Source of the DNA: Clostridia bacterium
GTDB lineage: Bacteria > Bacillota > Clostridia > Christensenellales > CAG-138
Length of the DNA: 35,826 nt
Reading direction: 5' to 3'
NCBI GenBank assembly: GCA_003246365.1
Contig: QKAN01000111.1
Span: 1 to 35,826, forward strand
The notes under the pieces were generated by a model. That model was not told where the DNA came from, made no database searches, and was given only the letters and a program-made list of their open reading frames with translations. Both the position numbers and the translations under genes were made by a program. How positions within the stretch are numbered: the first letter of the stretch is position 1; every line of letters starts with the position of its first letter. This document shows, piece by piece, positions 7,814 through 16,136 of this stretch.

Positions 7814-9677
7814 AGAACAGGATTTCGCCGCTAAAAAGATTGACTGGGCCGTATGGAAACGACTTTACAAGTATGCTTTACAACATAAAGGGCTGTTTTT
7901 CACGGTAATCGTCGCTTTAATATTCGTCGCGGCCATTGATATCGCTTACCCGCTTTTTACCAGTTATGCTATCGACAACTTCGTTGTTCCAAAGTCGATC
8001 ACGGGACTTGGCAGGTTTGCCGTTTTATACGGCATTCTCATACTCGCGCAAGGTTCCGGCGTGATCACGTTTATCACCTGCGCCGGAAAACTGGAAATGG
8101 CGATTGCTTACCATATTCGTCAGGATGCCTTCCTGCGCCTGCAGGAACTCTCGTTCTCCTTTTATGACAGAACGGCGGTCGGCTATATTATGGCGCGTAT
8201 GATGAGCGATATTTCGCGTCTTTCCGATATGATCGCATGGAGCCTTGTCGATGTGCTATGGTCGCTGCTTTTCTCGATCGGCTGTATCATAACTATGATC
8301 GTGCTTTCCTGGAAACTGGCGTTGATCTCACTCTGTGTTTTACCGTTGCTGGTTTTCATCAGTATTCGCTTGCAAAAACTCATGTTAAAACACCAGCGCG
8401 AGGCAAGAAAGCTAAACTCGCGTATTACAGGCGCATTCAACGAAGGAATCATGGGCGCGGTTACCACAAAGACATTGGTTCGCGAGGAAGCAAACGCAAA
8501 CGAGTTTAACGAGCTCACTGGCAAGATGAAACAAGCGAGCATAAAAAGCGCGCTGGTTTCCGCGTCTTTTTTCCCGATCATCATGTCGCTCGGCGCAATT
8601 GGAACCGGTCTTGCGTTAACGCTTGGCGGTCAGGGTGTTTTAGCCCCGGAAACTGCGTTTGTTGGCGCAATCTCCGCCGGTACGCTGGTTGCGTTTATCT
8701 CGTATTGTACGCAGCTCTTCGATCCGATTCAGCAGTTGGCAAACATCCTCGCGGAAATGCTCGGGTCACAGGCTTCTGCAGAGCGCGTTATCACGCTGAT
8801 GAACACAGAACCTGATGTGACCGATCGCAATGACATACTCGAAAAGTATGGCGATATCTTAACGCCGCATACGCAAAATTGGGAGCCGATTACAGGAAAC
8901 GTCTCTTTCGATCATGTAACGTTCCAATACAAGAGCGGTGAGCGCGTATTAAATGACTTTTCTCTGGACGTAAAGGCAGGCCAGACGATTGCGCTCGTTG
9001 GAGAAACCGGCGCGGGAAAAAGCACCATCGTCAACCTTCTCTGCCGGTTCTATGAACCAACCGAAGGGTCGATTCGCATCGACGGAACGGATTATCGCGA
9101 ACGCTCGCAGCTCTGGCTGCAATCCAGTTTAGGTTATGTGCTGCAAACGCCGCATCTTTTCTCCGGCACGATTATGGATAACATCCGGTTCGGTATGCCG
9201 GAAGCCAGTGACGAAGCAGTTAAAGAAGCCGCGCGGCTTGTCCACGCGGAACCGTTTATTCTCGCGCAGGAAAAAGGCTATGATACCGAAATCGGTGAAA
9301 GCGGTGCGCGGCTCTCAACAGGCCAGAAACAATTGCTGTCGTTTGCGCGCGTCGTACTAAAAGACCCGCGTATCTTCGTTTTGGATGAAGCGACAAGCAG
9401 TATAGACACCGAAACGGAGCAGCTGATTCAACATGCGATCACGCATATTCTGAAGGATCGCACTAGCTTCATCGTAGCGCACCGTCTCTCTACAATTCGT
9501 ACGGCGGATCGAATTCTCGTGATCCGCAATGGTAAAATTCAAGAGAGCGGCACGCATGAGGAACTGCTTGCCCAGCGCGGATATTATTACGATCTTTATA
9601 CGCAGCAGTTCTGCGAAGATCAAACGGCGGAATCACTGGGACGCCCTGAAACGGAAAAAAGTACATATGACAATTAA
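7803..9677 (+). CDS. ABC exporter half-transporter with canonical ATPase site (subunit 2)
   Basis: This is a 624-residue exporter half with six membrane helices in the first ~330 residues and a C-terminal ATPase. Walker A is GETGAGKST (400-408), the signature is LSTGQ (504-508), Walker B is IFVLD with catalytic Glu529, and the switch region is VAHRLST. The complete Glu complements the Asp of subunit 1. The LSTGQ signature would face subunit 1's weak site, which fits a heterodimer with one active and one degenerate ATP site. AAAAGGAGG lies 12 to 20 bp before the ATG. The end overlaps the TauE-like permease by 11 bp, so the three genes read as one unit downstream of priA. Confidence 0.92.
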   Translation: MYIEEQDFAAKKIDWAVWKRLYKYALQHKGLFFTVIVALIFVAAIDIAYPLFTSYAIDNFVVPKSITGLGRFAVLYGILILAQGSGVITFITCAGKLEMAIAYHIRQDAFLRLQELSFSFYDRTAVGYIMARMMSDISRLSDMIAWSLVDVLWSLLFSIGCIITMIVLSWKLALISLCVLPLLVFISIRLQKLMLKHQREARKLNSRITGAFNEGIMGAVTTKTLVREEANANEFNELTGKMKQASIKSALVSASFFPIIMSLGAIGTGLALTLGGQGVLAPETAFVGAISAGTLVAFISYCTQLFDPIQQLANILAEMLGSQASAERVITLMNTEPDVTDRNDILEKYGDILTPHTQNWEPITGNVSFDHVTFQYKSGERVLNDFSLDVKAGQTIALVGETGAGKSTIVNLLCRFYEPTEGSIRIDGTDYRERSQLWLQSSLGYVLQTPHLFSGTIMDNIRFGMPEASDEAVKEAARLVHAEPFILAQEKGYDTEIGESGARLSTGQKQLLSFARVVLKDPRIFVLDEATSSIDTETEQLIQHAITHILKDRTSFIVAHRLSTIRTADRILVIRNGKIQESGTHEELLAQRGYYYDLYTQQFCEDQTAESLGRPETEKSTYDN

Positions 9678-10434
9678 TTACTGGTCGCTGCTAATTGTTT
9701 GTCCGCTTGTGTTTGCGGCGAGTCTGCTCGACGCCGTTGCCGGCGGCGGCGGACTCGTCTCCTTGCCTGCCTATCTTCTCGCAGGGTTACCGCCGCATAA
9801 CGCAATTGCGACAAACAAGCTTTCCAGCAGTATCGGCACCGTTGCCTCAACCACGCGCTTCATCCGGAACAAATGCGTAGACTGGCCGACCGCGATCCCC
9901 TCTGCCGCTCTTGCGGTGCTGGGTTCCATAGCGGGCGCAAATCTCGTTCTTTCGATACAGGATGAAGTGATTCGTTATATCATGCTCGTTCTGATTCCGG
10001 TTCTCGCGTTTGTCGTGCTTCGAAAGCGTGATATCAGCGAAGACGCTCTGGAAACAGTCAGTAGAAAGCGGCAATTTCTCGTCGTTTGCTTTGCGGCGCT
10101 GATCGTCGGTATGTATGACGGATTTTACGGTCCCGGAACCGGCACGTTTTTGTTGCTTGCGTATACGCAACTGGCAAAACTGCCATTGAAACTTGCGGCT
10201 GGAAACGTAAAAATCGCCAATCTGTCGAGCAACATTGGAAGTTTGACAGTCTTTCTGATCAACGGACAAGCGATTATTCCAATCGGGCTGGTTGCTGCGG
10301 TTTTTGCCATTGCGGGGCATTTTCTCGGTGCAGGATTGCTGCTAAAAAACGGCGGAAGAATCGTGAAACCCTTTGTTCTTGTTGTTCTTGGTTTGCTGTT
10401 TATCCGGCTAATCTATGATCTTGCGATTGCATGA
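9667..10434 (+). CDS. TauE/SafE family permease (sulfite/organic anion exporter type)
   Basis: This is a 255-residue, very hydrophobic protein with about seven to eight membrane segments. The N-terminal half has DAVAGGGGLVSLPAYL and ATNKLSSSIGT. The second half has the matching repeat YDGFYGPGTGTF and NVKIANLSSNIGSL. These paired glycine-rich motifs are typical of the TSUP (TauE/SafE, DUF81) family. Characterised members move sulfite, sulfoacetate or similar anions. The substrate here is unknown. An open frame extends upstream to 9529, but the ATG at 9667 gives the canonical N-terminus and overlaps the preceding ABC gene by 11 bp, suggesting coupling. A strong bidirectional terminator follows at once. 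Confidence 0.88.
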   Translation: MTINYWSLLIVCPLVFAASLLDAVAGGGGLVSLPAYLLAGLPPHNAIATNKLSSSIGTVASTTRFIRNKCVDWPTAIPSAALAVLGSIAGANLVLSIQDEVIRYIMLVLIPVLAFVVLRKRDISEDALETVSRKRQFLVVCFAALIVGMYDGFYGPGTGTFLLLAYTQLAKLPLKLAAGNVKIANLSSNIGSLTVFLINGQAIIPIGLVAAVFAIAGHFLGAGLLLKNGGRIVKPFVLVVLGLLFIRLIYDLAIA

Positions 10435-10439
10435 CAAAT

Positions 10440-10473
10440 AAAAATCGCCGCACAAATTTGTGCGGCGATTTTT
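10440..10473. terminator. Bidirectional intrinsic terminator between convergent genes
   Basis: A perfect 34-bp palindrome: a 17-base arm of five A's plus TCGCCGCACAAA, then its exact complement ending in five T's. It sits between the + strand permease (stop 10434) and the - strand regulator (stop 10482) and can terminate both. Confidence 0.92.
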
Positions 10474-10481
10474 GTGTTTTC

Positions 10482-11483
10482 TTAGCGATAGAAAATGTTC
10501 ATTGTGCCGAATGACACATCTCCATCGAGCAGTAGAGATTCTGTTGCGTCTGCATTCGGTTCGCCATTCATCTGAATGGCACCAAATGCTTTGTCGGATT
10601 TCACGTGCAACCGGATCGTTTTAGGTACGATCAGATCAAATGTTGCAAACGAAACATCGACGTCCAGTTTCGCATTTGGGGATACGCGTTTGATATTCGT
10701 CAAGTCGAGTTCGCTTTTGCCAAACGACAAGTCGATATCGCCTCCGAAGAATTCTTCGACCAATACCTTGCGGTTCTCTTCTGCAAATGAACAATCATAG
10801 TCGACAAACCCGTTGGTTTCCTTATATTCGCTGCGAGAGTGTTTGTCTCCTTTTAAATCGAAACCGCAGCATTTGTGCTTATGTGGCACCAACGCTTCGA
10901 AAAGTATTGTAAGGCCAAGCAAAACGAGCAGCCCCGGCCAGATAACGCCCCAGGTCAGCACAAATGAAGTCTCTCCCAGATTAAACAGCAGGAAGTAGAG
11001 ACCAAGTCCCGCTACCGCTAAACTGAAAATGGAGAACCGTTTGATCATCCAGCTCACACCCAGTCCAATGATGACCGCAGGCCACACGATACCCCAGATG
11101 CCAAACGATAACACGCCGATGCGCTGTATCAAAAATGCTACACCGAGTACAATAATAAGAATTGCGAACCAGATCCCGTCTTTCTTCACCGATTTTCCGC
11201 CATCCCATGAAACGGAAAATTTCTTTTCGCCTTCCTTTTTATTCTGTGAGTCTACGATAACCACTTTTGGTTCAATCGGTTTCACGCCGAGCAGTTCATC
11301 GGTCGTAACGCCGAGTTTTTCCGCCAGCTGCGGGAGAATTGAAATATCCGGACAGGATACATCATTCTCCCATTTGCTGACTGCCTGCGCAGAAACTCCC
11401 ATCATTTCCGCAAGCTGTTCCTGTGTGTAACCCTTTTCTTTCCGAAGCTGCATAATGCGCTTCCCCATCGTTTGTTGTTCCAT
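10482..11483 (-). CDS. XRE-family regulator fused to a LiaF-like membrane domain
   Basis: This 333-residue protein joins an N-terminal helix-turn-helix (8-66: QLRKEKGYTQEQLAEMMGVS, then AVSKWENDVSCPDI) to four predicted membrane helices (about 104-198). It ends in a DUF2154/LiaF-like beta-rich tail (240-333) with repeated DVSFATFDLIVP and GDVSFGTMNIF motifs. The layout suggests a membrane-tethered repressor that senses envelope state, as LiaF relatives do in cell-wall stress control. That role is inference. A Cys-Cys pair follows the last helix (HKHKCCGF, 201-208). GAGAGGGA precedes the ATG at 11483; a second in-frame ATG is five codons on. The gene is divergent from def. Confidence 0.85.
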   Translation of the reverse strand: MEQQTMGKRIMQLRKEKGYTQEQLAEMMGVSAQAVSKWENDVSCPDISILPQLAEKLGVTTDELLGVKPIEPKVVIVDSQNKKEGEKKFSVSWDGGKSVKKDGIWFAILIIVLGVAFLIQRIGVLSFGIWGIVWPAVIIGLGVSWMIKRFSIFSLAVAGLGLYFLLFNLGETSFVLTWGVIWPGLLVLLGLTILFEALVPHKHKCCGFDLKGDKHSRSEYKETNGFVDYDCSFAEENRKVLVEEFFGGDIDLSFGKSELDLTNIKRVSPNAKLDVDVSFATFDLIVPKTIRLHVKSDKAFGAIQMNGEPNADATESLLLDGDVSFGTMNIFYR

Positions 11484-11576
11484 AATGTTTCCCTCTCTTT
11501 CTTGGCTTCATTATGCCATAGAGCGTAAAACTTGAACATAGACTGTTTTTCGAGTTTATAAATTCTTATCAACTTA

Positions 11577-11637
11577 AAGTAGAATTTCACTCAACTTCAT
11601 TTTTCGGCACTAAACCAGAAGTAGAATTTTGCTTAAC
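11577..11637. repeat. Two 19-bp direct repeats, 42 bp apart (candidate operator)
   Basis: AAGTAGAATTTCACTCAAC (11577-11595) and AAGTAGAATTTTGCTTAAC (11619-11637) match at 16 of 19 positions. Their spacing is 42 bp, about four helical turns. They lie in the 221 bp between the divergent XRE-LiaF gene and def, and the second ends 11 bp before the def -35. A weak third match (AATTCTTATCAAC at 11561-11573) is 22 bp from the first. Confidence 0.45.
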
Positions 11638-11648
11638 CGTCGCTTTTC

Positions 11649-11677
11649 TTTACACTTGATCGCTTTTTTAGTACAAT
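11649..11677 (+). promoter_or_regulatory. Sigma-A promoter for the def operon
   Basis: TTTACA (11649-11654) and TACAAT (11672-11677) with exactly 17 bp between, each five of six to consensus. The expected transcript start is about 20 bp before the def start codon and just upstream of AAAGGAGG. Confidence 0.75.
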
Positions 11678-11704
11678 ACTGTTGGTTAAAAAAGGAGGTT
11701 TCCC

Positions 11705-12193
11705 ATGGCATTAAGAACAATTCGCACGGACGATGATCCGTGCCTCTATAAAGTATGCAGACCGGTCGAAAAATTTGACGCAAGGCTTTCTGATTTAATT
11801 GAAGACCTTTTTGAAACGATGGATGCGGCGGACGGCGCAGGCCTTGCCGCGCCTCAGGTTGGTATTCTTCGCCGCGTTGTCGTCGTCGATGCCGGTGAAG
11901 GTCGCATCGAACTCGTCAATCCCAAGATTATCCTATCGGAAGGTTGTCAGGGCGGTTATGAAGGCTGCCTTTCTTTCCCCGGGCAAAGCGGATATGTCGA
12001 ACGCGCTGATCATGTCATCGTGGAAGGCTACGACCGCAAAGGTGAACTGCACCGTTATGATACCGAAGGCTTTTATGCCCGTGCGATTCAACATGAACTG
12101 GATCACCTCGACGGCGTTGTATATTTAACAAAGAAAACCGAACCGCCGGAAGGGTTTGATGAGGAAAACAAAGATCAGGAGAATATGGGATGA
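11705..12193 (+). CDS. def: Peptide deformylase
   Basis: This 162-residue metalloenzyme removes the formyl group from nascent N-termini. All three motifs are present: GAGLAAPQVG (44-53), EGCLSFPG (86-93, metal ligand Cys88) and QHELDHLDG (129-137, metal ligands His130 and His134, catalytic Glu131). AAAGGAGGT stands just before the ATG. The gene overlaps fmt by 4 bp (ATGA), so the enzyme that adds the formyl group and the one that removes it are made together. Confidence 0.97.
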   Translation: MALRTIRTDDDPCLYKVCRPVEKFDARLSDLIEDLFETMDAADGAGLAAPQVGILRRVVVVDAGEGRIELVNPKIILSEGCQGGYEGCLSFPGQSGYVERADHVIVEGYDRKGELHRYDTEGFYARAIQHELDHLDGVVYLTKKTEPPEGFDEENKDQENMG

Positions 12194-13116
12194 AAATCGC
12201 TTTTCTCGGCACGCCAGAGTTTGCGCTGCCGTCTCTGGACATGTTGCGTACCAGCGGGCATGAACTCGCTGTTTTTACGCAACCGGATCGTCCGGTTGGA
12301 CGCCATGCGACGCTGACTCCGCCCCCGACAAAAGCATATGCGCTTCAATACGGCATCCCTGTTTTTCAATTTGAGAAAATCCGTTTGCCGGAGGGTGTTG
12401 CTGCACTTAAGGAATATGCGCCGGATTTGATGGTCACCGCCGCATTTGGTCAACTTCTTTCCGCCGAGAATTTAGCCATTCCGAAATACGGCTGTGTCAA
12501 TGTGCACGGTTCACTGCTTCCGAAATATCGAGGAGCCGCTCCGATTCAGTGGGCTATCATCGACGGCGAAACGGAAACTGGCATCACAACCATGATGACC
12601 GATATCGGCATGGACACTGGGGATATTCTCCTGACCGACCGTTTAATAATTGAAGAGAATGAAACGGCGGGCGATTTGTTTGCGCGTTTAGCCGTGCTCG
12701 GCGCGGAGACGCTTCGCCGAACGATTCAGGTAATCGAATCTGGTACCCTTGTCAGAACGCCGCAAAACGAATCCGAAGCGACGAAATGCCCGATGCTGAA
12801 AAAAGAACACGGCAAGCTCGATTTTTCGCAGTCCGCTCTATCAGTTCACAATCGAGTTCGCGGCACAAACCCATGGCCGGGCGCGTACGCCATGCTGGAC
12901 GATTGCGTGCTGAAAATACACAAGACGCAACGAGTAGACCGACAAACCGGAAACGAACCTTTCGGGTTCCTCTCCGGTAATGCTAAAACAGGATTGTTTG
13001 TGCGTTGCGCCGATGGTTGGCTGGAAGTTCTGGAATTGCAAGCTACGGGTGGAAAACGCCTGAACGCAAAAGACTATTTATTAGGAAAGAATCTGGAAGG
13101 CAAGGTGCTCGTTTGA
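12190..13116 (+). CDS. fmt: Methionyl-tRNA formyltransferase
   Basis: This 308-residue enzyme formylates initiator Met-tRNA using 10-formyl-THF. It starts with KIAFLGTPEFALPSLDML. It carries the catalytic-loop region VNVHGSLLPKYRGAAPIQWA, including the SLLPxYRG motif, then GETETGITTMMTDIGMDTGDIL. The C-terminal OB-like domain (about 205-308) is complete. The length fits the family. It sits between def and rsmB with 4-bp overlaps on both sides. Confidence 0.96.
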   Translation: MKIAFLGTPEFALPSLDMLRTSGHELAVFTQPDRPVGRHATLTPPPTKAYALQYGIPVFQFEKIRLPEGVAALKEYAPDLMVTAAFGQLLSAENLAIPKYGCVNVHGSLLPKYRGAAPIQWAIIDGETETGITTMMTDIGMDTGDILLTDRLIIEENETAGDLFARLAVLGAETLRRTIQVIESGTLVRTPQNESEATKCPMLKKEHGKLDFSQSALSVHNRVRGTNPWPGAYAMLDDCVLKIHKTQRVDRQTGNEPFGFLSGNAKTGLFVRCADGWLEVLELQATGGKRLNAKDYLLGKNLEGKVLV

Positions 13117-14387
13117 ACACAAGAAGGCAGGCGTTGAATGCGCTTTGCGACATCACCGACCGCGGCGCATATGCGAATCTCCGCGTCAAACAATTAACGG
13201 CGTCCCTGCCGGAGCGCGAGGCCAATCAGGCTGCCGCGCTCGTTTATCATACGCTCGATCACCTGTTAACCATTGATTACTACCTTTCGCATTTTGTGAA
13301 GGGATCGCAGAAACCCGTCGTGCGCGGTGTGCTTCGGCTTGGTGTTTGCGAATTGCTGTATTTCTCCACACCAACGCATGCCGCAGTTTCGGAGAGTGTA
13401 TCTCTGATTCGAGAAATCGGAAAACCCGCGTTAGCCGGGTTTGTCAACGCGGTGCTGCGCAGCATCGACCGCGCGCGCGACTCGCTGCCTGCATTCCCGT
13501 CCGATCCTGTTCAGCGTCTTTCGATTCAATATAGTTATCCTGAATGGATCGTTATAGAATGGGTTGCGCGCTTCGGTGCGGATGACACAGAATCTCTTCT
13601 CTCCCGCCCCGCCGCAGCAATTGAAGTGCGTGCACAGTATCCCTACACGACGGAACAGCTTCAGAAAGAGTTGCCGGTAGCAAGCGCAGTCAACCGCTGG
13701 GACAACAATTCCCTGTCTCTTTCGGGCGGATTCGATCTTGCGAGCAATCCGCTCTTTTTAGAAGGTAAGTTTACCGTCATGGGTGAAAGCGCAATGCTTG
13801 CTTGCCGCACGCTTGGCGATATGTCGAATAAGCGCGTGTTAGATGCATGCGCGGCTCCTGGCGGAAAGAGCGCATATCTGGCTAGTCTGTCGAACAACCG
13901 GATCGATTTGACTTGCTTTGAGCTGCATGCGCACCGCAAAGAATTGCTTGATAAAACGCTCTCGCGGTTGCATGTGATTGCTGATATATATGAAAAAGAT
14001 GCAGCGGAATTCGATTCACAATATGAAAACGCGTTTGACGGCGTTTTAATAGACGCGCCTTGCAGCGGACTCGGTCTGCTCGGTGATAAACCGGATATCC
14101 GATACAGCAAATCAGACGATGATATTACCGCTCTGGTGCAGATTCAACAAAAAATACTTCATACCTGTTCGCGTTATGTTAAACCCGGCGGTGTGCTCGT
14201 TTACGCAACTTGCACGATATCGCGCCGTGAAAACGAAGAACAAGTCAAGTCGTTTTTAGAAGTACACAAAGATTATCAATTGGACAAAATTCCGATTCCC
14301 ATTGAAAATAATGGCGAACTGCAATTGTTACCACATATTCACGGAACCGACGGATTTTATATTGCGAGGATGATTCGATGCCGCTAG
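13113..14387 (+). CDS. rsmB: 16S rRNA (cytosine-967-C5)-methyltransferase, TTG start
   Basis: This 424-residue SAM-dependent RNA methyltransferase has an N-terminal NusB-like RNA-binding domain (about 1-130) and a Rossmann methyltransferase domain. Motifs are LDACAAPGGKSAYLA (SAM binding), DAPCSGLGLLGDKPD (first active-site cysteine) and VYATCTI (second cysteine). The frame is open to 13005. A TTG at 13113 overlapping the fmt stop (TTGA), with GGAAGGCAAGG just upstream, gives the expected start NTRRQALNALCDIT. An earlier ATG would overlap fmt by more than 100 bp. It is followed by rlmN with a 10-bp overlap. Confidence 0.93.
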   Translation: MNTRRQALNALCDITDRGAYANLRVKQLTASLPEREANQAAALVYHTLDHLLTIDYYLSHFVKGSQKPVVRGVLRLGVCELLYFSTPTHAAVSESVSLIREIGKPALAGFVNAVLRSIDRARDSLPAFPSDPVQRLSIQYSYPEWIVIEWVARFGADDTESLLSRPAAAIEVRAQYPYTTEQLQKELPVASAVNRWDNNSLSLSGGFDLASNPLFLEGKFTVMGESAMLACRTLGDMSNKRVLDACAAPGGKSAYLASLSNNRIDLTCFELHAHRKELLDKTLSRLHVIADIYEKDAAEFDSQYENAFDGVLIDAPCSGLGLLGDKPDIRYSKSDDDITALVQIQQKILHTCSRYVKPGGVLVYATCTISRRENEEQVKSFLEVHKDYQLDKIPIPIENNGELQLLPHIHGTDGFYIARMIRCR

Positions 14388-15421
14388 CAGACTTAAACAA
14401 ACAAGAAATAGAAAAACTGCTCTCCGATCTCGGTGAGCCGAAATATCGAGCCGCTCAGGTTTGGGGTTGGCTGAATCGCGGCGCACGACCGGACGAGATG
14501 ACCAATCTGCCCGCATCTCTACGGGAAAAGCTTTCCTCTATTCCTTACGGCGGCGTTACAATCGAGCAAAAATTCTTTTCCGAAAAAGACGGAACGGTGA
14601 AATACCTCTTTCGTCTCGAGGATGAAAACCTTGTGGAAGGCGTTTTGATGCGCTATCATTATGGTAATACACTATGCATTTCCACTCAGGTTGGCTGCAA
14701 CATGGGCTGCAAATTCTGCGCATCCACACTGGAAGGCTGCGTTCGCGATTTGACAATCGGCGAAATGCTTGGGCAGATACTTGCCGTTGAACGCGACGAA
14801 CCGCCGAAAGAAACAGGACACCGCACGGTTACGAATATCGTGCTCATGGGAAGCGGTGAACCGCTGGACAACTATGACAACGTAGTCGGCTTTCTCCATC
14901 GCGTCACCGCGGCAGACGGTCCGAATATCAGCCCGCGGAACATCTCCGTTTCCACTTGTGGCATCGTACCAAAGATCGACTCTTTTATTGAAGACGCACC
15001 GCATGTTACGCTCTCTATTTCCTTGCATGCGCACGATGACGAGACCCGCTCTTCCCTGATGCCGATTAACAAAGCCTACCCGATAGACAGCGTAATCGCC
15101 GCGGCGAAACGATATGCACAGAAAACCGGCCGTCGGGTTGTGTTTGAATACGCGCTCATCGGCGGCGTTAATGCATCTATCGCTGATGCAGACGCCCTGA
15201 GTGAAAAGCTAAGAGGCATCCTATGCCATGTGAACCTGATCCCGCTCAACCCCGTACCCGAACGCGGGTTAGACGGTGTATCACGCGCCGAGGCGGAACG
15301 TTTTGCCGCCCGATTGAACGAACGCAACATTTCTGCTACCGTCCGCCGCGAAATGGGAACCGATATTGAAGGCGCTTGCGGACAATTGCGCAGGAGGATA
15401 TTACATGAAATTCGCGGTTAA
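14378..15421 (+). CDS. rlmN: Dual-specificity 23S rRNA/tRNA adenine-C2 methyltransferase (radical SAM)
   Basis: This 347-residue radical-SAM enzyme methylates A2503 of 23S rRNA and A37 of some tRNAs. The iron-sulfur cluster motif is CNMGCKFC (Cys107, 111, 114). GSGEPLDNYD and SISLHAHDDETRSSLMPINK are present. The methyl-carrying C-terminal cysteine is in IEGACGQL (about residue 334). The N-terminal helical region (LGEPKYRAAQVWGWL) is typical. The 5' end overlaps rsmB by 10 bp and the 3' end overlaps the phosphatase gene by 17 bp. Confidence 0.96.
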   Translation: MPLADLNKQEIEKLLSDLGEPKYRAAQVWGWLNRGARPDEMTNLPASLREKLSSIPYGGVTIEQKFFSEKDGTVKYLFRLEDENLVEGVLMRYHYGNTLCISTQVGCNMGCKFCASTLEGCVRDLTIGEMLGQILAVERDEPPKETGHRTVTNIVLMGSGEPLDNYDNVVGFLHRVTAADGPNISPRNISVSTCGIVPKIDSFIEDAPHVTLSISLHAHDDETRSSLMPINKAYPIDSVIAAAKRYAQKTGRRVVFEYALIGGVNASIADADALSEKLRGILCHVNLIPLNPVPERGLDGVSRAEAERFAARLNERNISATVRREMGTDIEGACGQLRRRILHEIRG

Positions 15422-16136
15422 AACTGACATTGGAAGGCGTGTCCATAACGAGGACAGCTTTCTTACGCCTGAAAACGCAGAATTCCCTTTGTTGTTTGCT
15501 GTTGCAGACGGCATGGGAGGCCATGCGGCAGGCGCCGTTGCCAGCAATTTGCTTGTCGACCACCTAAAAGAGTTTGATTTATCAAAGGATCCTAATCATG
15601 CATTGCAGGAATTGCGGATCGCAATTGAACGCGCAAATTTAAAAGTTTATGAAGAAGCGGAACAGGATCGCTCTCTGCATGGCATGGGAACAACGCTTGT
15701 CGCCGCACTTATTCAAAGCAACGGATACATTGCAGCAAACGTCGGCGACAGCCGTATGTATAACTTCGACGGCGAGACGCTGCAAATGATTACAATCGAT
15801 CATTCGCTGGTCGAACAGCTTGTCCGCGCGGGTGCGATTACCCGCGAAGAAGCGCGCGTACACCCGCAGCGGAATATCATCACCCGTGCGGTCGGCGTTT
15901 CCCCCGTTGTAGATGTTGATTTGTTCGAAAATGATTGGAAACCGGGCGATATCCTCGTTCTCTGCTCGGACGGATTACACGGTGCAGTTGAAGAAGAAGA
16001 CTTCATAAGTGTGCTTTCGTCCAAACGCTCACTGGAAAGCATGTGCGACGTTTTGGTTCAGCTTGCCTTGGACAACGGCGGAACGGACAACATCACCGTC
16101 ATCCTGATTCGGTTCGAGGAGGGTGACGTAAAATGA
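15405..16136 (+). CDS. stp: PP2C-family serine/threonine protein phosphatase (Stp/PrpC)
   Basis: This 243-residue PPM phosphatase reverses phosphorylation by the downstream PASTA kinase. Metal-binding motifs are visible: RRVHNEDSF (11-19), VADGMGGHAAG (33-43), GDSRMY, DHSLVEQLV, CSDGLHGAV and GGTDNITVI. The reading frame opens at 15366, but the ATG at 15405 preceded by AGGAGGATATTAC gives the canonical start MKFAVKTDIG. It overlaps the end of rlmN by 17 bp and the kinase start by 4 bp. The phosphatase-kinase pair is a standard Bacillota module. Confidence 0.95.
   Translation: MKFAVKTDIGRRVHNEDSFLTPENAEFPLLFAVADGMGGHAAGAVASNLLVDHLKEFDLSKDPNHALQELRIAIERANLKVYEEAEQDRSLHGMGTTLVAALIQSNGYIAANVGDSRMYNFDGETLQMITIDHSLVEQLVRAGAITREEARVHPQRNIITRAVGVSPVVDVDLFENDWKPGDILVLCSDGLHGAVEEEDFISVLSSKRSLESMCDVLVQLALDNGGTDNITVILIRFEEGDVK

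Noticed and set aside
13005-13112. An earlier ATG start for rsmB within fmt.
   Set aside because: It would overlap fmt by more than 100 bp. The TTG at 13113 gives the family N-terminus and a normal overlap.
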